Part shown: piece after piece, positions 5,942 to 9,483 of the stretch
Layout of the letters: each line of letters opens with the position of its first letter
Numbering within the stretch: the first letter of the stretch is position 1
Source: Eubacterium sp.
GTDB taxonomy: Bacteria; Bacillota; Clostridia; Lachnospirales; Lachnospiraceae
Length of the DNA: 9,483 nucleotides
Direction: 5' to 3'
Assembly (NCBI GenBank): GCA_020844525.1
Contig: JAJGAH010000065.1
Span: 1-9,483 of the forward strand
The notes under the pieces: generated by a model
Database searches by the model: none
What the model was told of the DNA's origin: nothing
What the model saw: only the letters and a program-made list of their open reading frames with translations
Made by a program: the position numbers and the translations under genes

Positions 5942-7213
5942 TCAATGAGTATTCACATATTTCTGAATTTTCCTGGACGCAGATGCCTGACTGATTCCCA
6001 GATATTTTGCGACACCAATTGAAGTTCCGTATTTTCGATATGCATCTGTCACAATGCGCTGTTCATACAAATCCATCATATCCTTCAGGGATGTATCGGG
6101 CTGATACAGTTCTGAAGATTGGTTACAGATTGTAGCAGGCAGATCATACATATCCACTCTATTCGTTGGAGCAGTCAGAACAATACGCTCTATCAGATTC
6201 TTCACTTCATTAATATTTCCCGGCCAAGCATAGCTTAGCAGGACTCCCATGGATCGCGGTGTGAACGATACATTCCGATTGTAAATTTCATTGTAATATT
6301 TCAAGAAATATGTGATAAATCCGGATAAATCCTCTCTTCTCTCACATAAAGGTGATAATTGAATCTGATAACTTTTAAAATAATTGTAGAAGCTGTCTGT
6401 GAGTTTCTGCATTTCCATCAATTCATCCAGTGTGAATTCAGAAATACCAATCAGCGTGATGCTGGCATGCTTCACGCAATCTATCAGTTTCTGCTGTAAA
6501 TCCGGTGTCAGATATTCAATATTTTCCAAAACTGCCGTGTCATCCTCAGCCTGCGAAAAAAAACCATTTTGGCCAAACAGTTCCATTTCTATCAAGTCTG
6601 GCTTCATCAACCGGCAGTTATAATCAAACAACATTTTCTGCTTCCCGTAAGCTGCACGCGCTATATATTTTTTTCCGCTGCCTCGCGGTCCGCATATGTA
6701 CGCCGGAAGTCCCCTCTCACTGAAAATATTCAGAACCCGAGAGCAATCTTTTGACGCCTGGCTCTTATTAATTAAGGAACTGATATGACTCTCTTCCTTA
6801 GTCATCTGATTTAGTCTGCGCAGAAGTCTTTCATTTTTCTTTTGAAGCAGATCAAATTTTTTCTTAAGGTCATCATAATTGTGAACCTCCCAAAAAGAAC
6901 TTACCACAATCATGCGAAGCTTTCCTTCTTGGTTGAAAACAGGGATACCGGTGACCAGACTGTTTTCTCTTGCATTTCCCTTTTGGGTGGTTACAACTTT
7001 TTCCTTAGAATCAAGCACCATCTTTGTCACGCAAGGATGGAAGATACGCTCAATTTCCGGATCATCCGCTCTTCTTCCAAGAAGGAAATCAGCCGAAACC
7101 GAAAAAAAATTCTCACAGGACTTGCCAATATATACAAAGACCCCATTGGCATCCGCAATTGTAATGCCGGGATACAGTGATTCCATTATATCTCCAATGA
7201 GCTGATAATCCAT
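5942..7213 (-). CDS. PAS / degenerate AAA+ / TyrR-type HTH transcriptional regulator
   Basis: This 423-residue protein has an N-terminal PAS domain (about 8-110), a charged probable coiled coil (about 113-140), a sigma-54-activator-like AAA+ domain (about 150-355) and a C-terminal Fis/TyrR-type helix-turn-helix (about 390-421, GTSIGVAKYLGISQASASRK). Walker A is kept (GPRGSGKK, Lys181), as are ELFG (211-214), the region LSPLCERRED and WPGNINEV (330-337). Other parts are lost. ELFG is followed by only two residues before GFFSQAEDD, so the GAFTGA loop is absent. The second loop after the Walker B region is also missing. Walker B reads VLENIE where LFLDEIG is usual, and the arginine-finger segment (FYNYFKSY) has no Arg. 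This fits a sigma-70-type regulator like TyrR, with PAS sensing a small ligand. The start at 7213 has no clear ribosome binding site; ATG at 7186 (residue 10) has GGAG 5 nt upstream and may be the real start. The gene lies 18 nt after the importer ATPase gene. Confidence 0.88.
   Translation of the reverse strand: MDYQLIGDIMESLYPGITIADANGVFVYIGKSCENFFSVSADFLLGRRADDPEIERIFHPCVTKMVLDSKEKVVTTQKGNARENSLVTGIPVFNQEGKLRMIVVSSFWEVHNYDDLKKKFDLLQKKNERLLRRLNQMTKEESHISSLINKSQASKDCSRVLNIFSERGLPAYICGPRGSGKKYIARAAYGKQKMLFDYNCRLMKPDLIEMELFGQNGFFSQAEDDTAVLENIEYLTPDLQQKLIDCVKHASITLIGISEFTLDELMEMQKLTDSFYNYFKSYQIQLSPLCERREDLSGFITYFLKYYNEIYNRNVSFTPRSMGVLLSYAWPGNINEVKNLIERIVLTAPTNRVDMYDLPATICNQSSELYQPDTSLKDMMDLYEQRIVTDAYRKYGTSIGVAKYLGISQASASRKIQKYVNTH
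7191..7197 (-). promoter_or_regulatory. Ribosome binding site favouring an internal start of the PAS regulator
   Basis: On the minus strand TTGGAGA lies with its GGAG 5 nt before the in-frame ATG at 7186-7184. The longer start at 7213 has only weak purine-rich sequence upstream. If the site is used, the protein loses nine residues that are not needed for the PAS fold. Confidence 0.45.
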
Positions 7214-7231
7214 AAATCTGCGCTTTCTAAA

Positions 7232-8017
7232 TCATACATTCAGTATTTTCGAGAAGAATTGTCTGGCCCGGTCTGTTTTGGGATGCTGAAACACTTCTTG
7301 CGGCGTTCCATCTTCAATAATAAACCCACCGTCCATGAAGCAAACGCGGTCGGCAGCCTCCGCAGCAAATCCCATTTCATGTGTAACGACAATCATCGTC
7401 ATTTTGTCCTTTGCCAGACCTTTAATGACATTGAGAACTTCATTGACAAATTCTGGATCTAGTGCTGATGTCGGTTCATCAAACAAAATCACCTTAGGGT
7501 GCATGGCTAGTGTCCTGGCAATAGCCACTCTCTGCTGCTGTCCACCGGAAAGCTGTGTTGGGTAGGAGTCTTTTTTTGCCAGCATACCTACTCTGTCCAA
7601 GAGTTTCTCTGCCTCCTCTACACTTTTATCCCTGTTCTCTTTTTTTACCTGAACAGGTCCTTCAATGACATTTTCCAGAACCGTTTTATGCGGCCAAAGA
7701 TTAAATTGCTGAAATACCATGCCGACATCCTGCCGGATCAATCGGGCAATTTTTTCATTTTCCCGTGCGATTTTTCCCTTTTCCTGTGCTGTCCCCTGAA
7801 TGGTATGCCCTAGAATCTCAACCTGTCCACCAGTTGGATGCTCCAGATAATTTAGACACCGAAGAAACGTGCTTTTTCCGGAACCGCTAGGACCGATGAC
7901 ACAGATTACTTCGCCCTCATGAACATCCATATCGATTTTTTTTAGAACCTCCAGTTCTCCGTATGACTTGGAGAGTCCTTTGACTAAAATCACTTTTTTT
8001 GAAATATCTTCCATCAT
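7232..8017 (-). CDS. Polar amino-acid ABC transporter ATP-binding protein (GlnQ/HisP type)
   Basis: This 261-residue cytoplasmic ATPase powers the importer formed with the two upstream permeases. All ABC motifs are intact: Walker [10 protein letters not shown] (42-50), Q-loop in [10 protein letters not shown] (101-110), signature LSGGQQQR (156-163), Walker [15 protein letters not shown] (176-189) and the switch His213 (VTHEMGFA). The strings [13 protein letters not shown] and [12 protein letters not shown] are typical of the polar amino-acid subfamily. A charged segment at about 73-97 ([16 protein letters not shown]) before the Q-loop is a modest insertion that also occurs in some HisP-like members. 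AAAGGA (8025-8030) lies 7 nt before the ATG at 8017, which is followed by a second Met. The gene starts 15 nt after the stop of the preceding permease. The substrate cannot be read from the ATPase; glutamine, cystine, histidine or a related solute are all possible. The coding sequence has an A8 run (coding strand) near residues 25-28, with the frame intact. Confidence 0.95.
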   Translation of the reverse strand: MMEDISKKVILVKGLSKSYGELEVLKKIDMDVHEGEVICVIGPSGSGKSTFLRCLNYLEHPTGGQVEILGHTIQGTAQEKGKIARENEKIARLIRQDVGMVFQQFNLWPHKTVLENVIEGPVQVKKENRDKSVEEAEKLLDRVGMLAKKDSYPTQLSGGQQQRVAIARTLAMHPKVILFDEPTSALDPEFVNEVLNVIKGLAKDKMTMIVVTHEMGFAAEAADRVCFMDGGFIIEDGTPQEVFQHPKTDRARQFFSKILNV

Positions 8018-8032
8018 TGTGTCATCCTTTCA

Positions 8033-8692
8033 CTACAGTCTGGCGAGCCGATGTCTGTTCTCGATGCGTCTTGTAACCACCTCAATAACGATATTGATCG
8101 CCCAATATAAAAGACCTGCCAAAACATACACTATCAATGGTGCGAACGTGATACCAATTGCTTCATTTGTCTCCATAGTCATTTCAGCTACCGTAATAAT
8201 TGACAAAACGGATGAATCTTTGACTGTCTGAAGAAACTGACCTGTCAGCGGTGGCATAATCATACTAATGGTTTGCGGCATCAGAATCCGGGTCATGGTC
8301 TGAAAGCGGCTCATGCCAATCGCTACGGCAGATTCCGTTTGCCCTTTGGGCAAAGAACGGATGCCACTCTCAATAATAACGGCAATGTATGCGGCATTGT
8401 ATGCGCTCATGATTATGACGCCAATCCAAAAAGCCGATATCTTTAGTCCAAGAGCCGGTAATCCATAGTACGCCAGGTATACCTGAACCATAAATGGTGT
8501 ACAGCGGAAAACCTTGATGTATACTCTTGCAATTGCCCTCAATCCACTGTGGGAGGAAAGACATAACTGACTGATCCAGAATCCAACAAGTAACGAAAAG
8601 AGAATGGCCAGCACTGAAACCTCTAGTGTCACAGACATTCCCTTGAGCAGAAGCGGAAGGGTAATACCGGCAACATGACTAAAATTATCCAT
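8033..8692 (-). CDS. Amino-acid ABC transporter permease (HisM/GlnP family), second subunit
   Basis: The protein is 219 residues, the usual length for HisMQ-type permeases, with about five hydrophobic membrane segments. The cytoplasmic EAA loop that docks on the ATPase lies at about 103-130 (IAVIIESGIRSLPKGQTESAVAIGMS). GQ is kept, while the usual EAA reads ESA. The motif near residue 63 reads RCTP, where RGTP is typical and is present in the partner permease, a small oddity. The gene starts 6 nt after the stop of the first permease, with only a short GGGAA directly before the ATG, so translational coupling to the first permease is likely. The two permeases are related but clearly different, so they probably form a heterodimeric channel with two copies of the ATPase. 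Substrate specificity is not visible. Confidence 0.93.
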   Translation of the reverse strand: MDNFSHVAGITLPLLLKGMSVTLEVSVLAILFSLLVGFWISQLCLSSHSGLRAIARVYIKVFRCTPFMVQVYLAYYGLPALGLKISAFWIGVIIMSAYNAAYIAVIIESGIRSLPKGQTESAVAIGMSRFQTMTRILMPQTISMIMPPLTGQFLQTVKDSSVLSIITVAEMTMETNEAIGITFAPLIVYVLAGLLYWAINIVIEVVTRRIENRHRLARL

Positions 8693-8698
8693 TTCCCA

Positions 8699-9373
8699 TC
8701 ACCCAACCTTTCCAACTGCCCGACGACGCTTCTGAAGTTTCACCAGTTCTTCGAGAGCTGCACATACAAGAAAATACAATATGGCAATTGCAAAATAGAA
8801 CGGTATTGTTATGTAAGTTCTCCCAACCAGCCTCTGTGCCGTCCTTGTGAGTTCCACTACTGAAATGATAGAAAGCATCGGTGAAACCTTTATTACATTG
8901 ATAAATTCACTGGTAAGCTGCGGCATTACAATCCGAAATACCTGTGGAAGAATGATTCTTTTCCAGATTTTTCCTTTACTCATGCCAACCGAATATCCCG
9001 CTTCAATCTGTCCCTTTGGTATCGCCGTGATGCCGCCCCGGATAATTTCCGCCATGAAACCGCCACTGTTAAGGCTCAATGCAATAACACCAGATACATA
9101 GGCCGACAGATTCAGTCCAAGGACAGCCAGCGCCTGGTAGATAATGAAAATCTGAATCAGGACGGGTGTTCCTCTTACAAAACTAATATAAACCCCAATA
9201 ATGCCTTTAATAATTCTAGCCGGAAGCGAATTTCCAGCAGCCATCCGCACAATCGACAGGAGAGTGCCGATACAAAGTGCGATGAGAATTGCTTCTACTG
9301 ATACCAGAATCGTAATTTTCAAACCTTTCAGCAGAAGCGGCATATAATTAAACACAATTCCAAGTGCGTTCAT
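8699..9373 (-). CDS. Amino-acid ABC transporter permease (HisM/GlnP family), first subunit
   Basis: This is a 224-residue integral membrane protein with about five hydrophobic segments. It carries the family hallmarks FVRGTPVLIQIF (65-76), the EAA loop at about 106-133 (GFMAEIIRGGITAIPKGQIEAGYSVGMS) and LPQVFRIVMPQL (142-153). It ends in a basic tail, consistent with a cytoplasmic C-terminus. In the EAA loop the second Ala is Gly (EAG). The ATG at 9373 is the only reasonable start, because an in-frame TAA lies three codons upstream. Its GGAG (9386-9389) is 12 nt away, with a small CTGT/ACAG stem-loop in between. The gene lies 59 nt after the stop of a gene whose end resembles that of an amino-acid-binding protein, the usual order binding protein, permease, permease, ATPase. 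Confidence 0.94.
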   Translation of the reverse strand: MNALGIVFNYMPLLLKGLKITILVSVEAILIALCIGTLLSIVRMAAGNSLPARIIKGIIGVYISFVRGTPVLIQIFIIYQALAVLGLNLSAYVSGVIALSLNSGGFMAEIIRGGITAIPKGQIEAGYSVGMSKGKIWKRIILPQVFRIVMPQLTSEFINVIKVSPMLSIISVVELTRTAQRLVGRTYITIPFYFAIAILYFLVCAALEELVKLQKRRRAVGKVG

Positions 9374-9374
9374 T

Positions 9375-9394
9375 CTGTTTTACAGCTCCTCTCC
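9375..9394 (-). promoter_or_regulatory. Unusual ribosome binding site of the first permease gene
   Basis: On the minus strand two GGAG elements (9391-9394 and 9386-9389) lie 12 or more nt before the ATG at 9373. The 11 nt between the nearer GGAG and the start can fold as CTGT-AAA-ACAG, which would bring the GGAG closer to the start codon. The stem is only 4 bp, so it may mean nothing. Confidence 0.35.
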
Positions 9395-9432
9395 TGTCAC
9401 ATACCTGTTTCAACTCAATCACTTATCTGCAG

Positions 9433-9483
9433 TTATGACTCCGGAATATAGTTGTCGCTCGGAAGATCTACCGTTTGCCCAAA
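9433..9483 (-). CDS. C-terminal end of a probable amino-acid ABC transporter substrate-binding protein (partial)
   Basis: Only the last 16 codons and a TAA are inside the window: FGQTVDLPSDNYIPES. A final pattern of FG, a short polar stretch and a Tyr-Ile-Pro near the end is common at the C-terminus of polar amino-acid-binding lipoproteins. The gene sits directly upstream of two HisM-type permeases and an ATPase on the same strand, exactly where the binding protein of such an operon is expected. The call rests mainly on position; the fragment alone is too short to prove the family. No terminator is seen in the 59 nt that follow, so the permeases are probably on the same transcript. Confidence 0.6.
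   Translation of the reverse strand, partial: FGQTVDLPSDNYIPES

Noticed and set aside
6556..6563. Eight-base T run (coding strand) in the PAS regulator exactly where the GAFTGA loop should be, considered as a frameshift that hides the loop
   Set aside because: The frame is continuous and matches the family on both sides (ELFG before, FFSQAEDD after). A one- or two-base slip cannot supply the roughly 12 missing residues, and the second loop, Walker B and arginine fingers are changed as well.
5942..7213. Regular sigma-54-dependent activator
   Set aside because: The GAFTGA loop, intact Walker B and arginine fingers needed for that role are absent.
9375..9385. Small stem CTGT-AAA-ACAG as an attenuator before the first permease gene
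   Set aside because: A 4-bp stem is too weak for attenuation. It is recorded only as a possible aid to ribosome binding site spacing.

Overview
The window looks like a chromosomal segment of a Gram-positive anaerobe of the Clostridia, most likely a gut Lachnospiraceae-type bacterium. The reasons are strong GGAGG-type ribosome binding sites, a sugar lipoprotein with a long Ser/Thr/Ala linker, a cellobiose phosphorylase very like that of Clostridium thermocellum, and a cytidylate-kinase-like protein of a type common in Firmicutes. The species cannot be named from the sequence. No RNA gene, insertion sequence, phage gene or CRISPR array is visible.

Left half (1-5187), a beta-glucan oligosaccharide module. 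A carbohydrate ABC-transporter substrate-binding lipoprotein lies on the minus strand and runs off the left edge. Upstream of it on the same strand is a LacI-family repressor gene (1431-2441). Divergent from the repressor is an 811-residue GH94 cellobiose phosphorylase (2752-5187). The 310-bp divergent region holds two good sigma-A-type promoters and four copies of a LacI-type operator (core AAWCGTWTTCG). Two copies sit on each promoter. The likely scheme is uptake of cellobiose or cello-oligosaccharide, cytoplasmic phosphorolysis to glucose 1-phosphate and glucose, and control by the local repressor, which also represses itself. CcpA is an alternative or additional reader of the sites.

Centre (5188-5303), a convergent intergenic gap with a C/G-rich hairpin that probably ends transcription from both sides.

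Right half (5304-9483), a polar amino-acid ABC importer operon, all on the minus strand. In order of transcription it holds the last 16 residues of a protein that is probably the substrate-binding protein, two membrane permeases, a GlnQ-type ATPase, a PAS/AAA+/TyrR-type-HTH regulator, and a cytidylate-kinase-like protein. Complete genes are 0-20 bp apart or nearly so. The regulator is the most unusual gene: its AAA+ domain keeps Walker A but has lost both sigma-54-contacting loops, the Walker B acidic pair and the arginine fingers. It is therefore probably a TyrR-like DNA-binding sensor and not a true sigma-54 activator. The kinase-like protein also has a changed nucleotide-binding loop. Together they suggest an importer that carries its own sensory unit.
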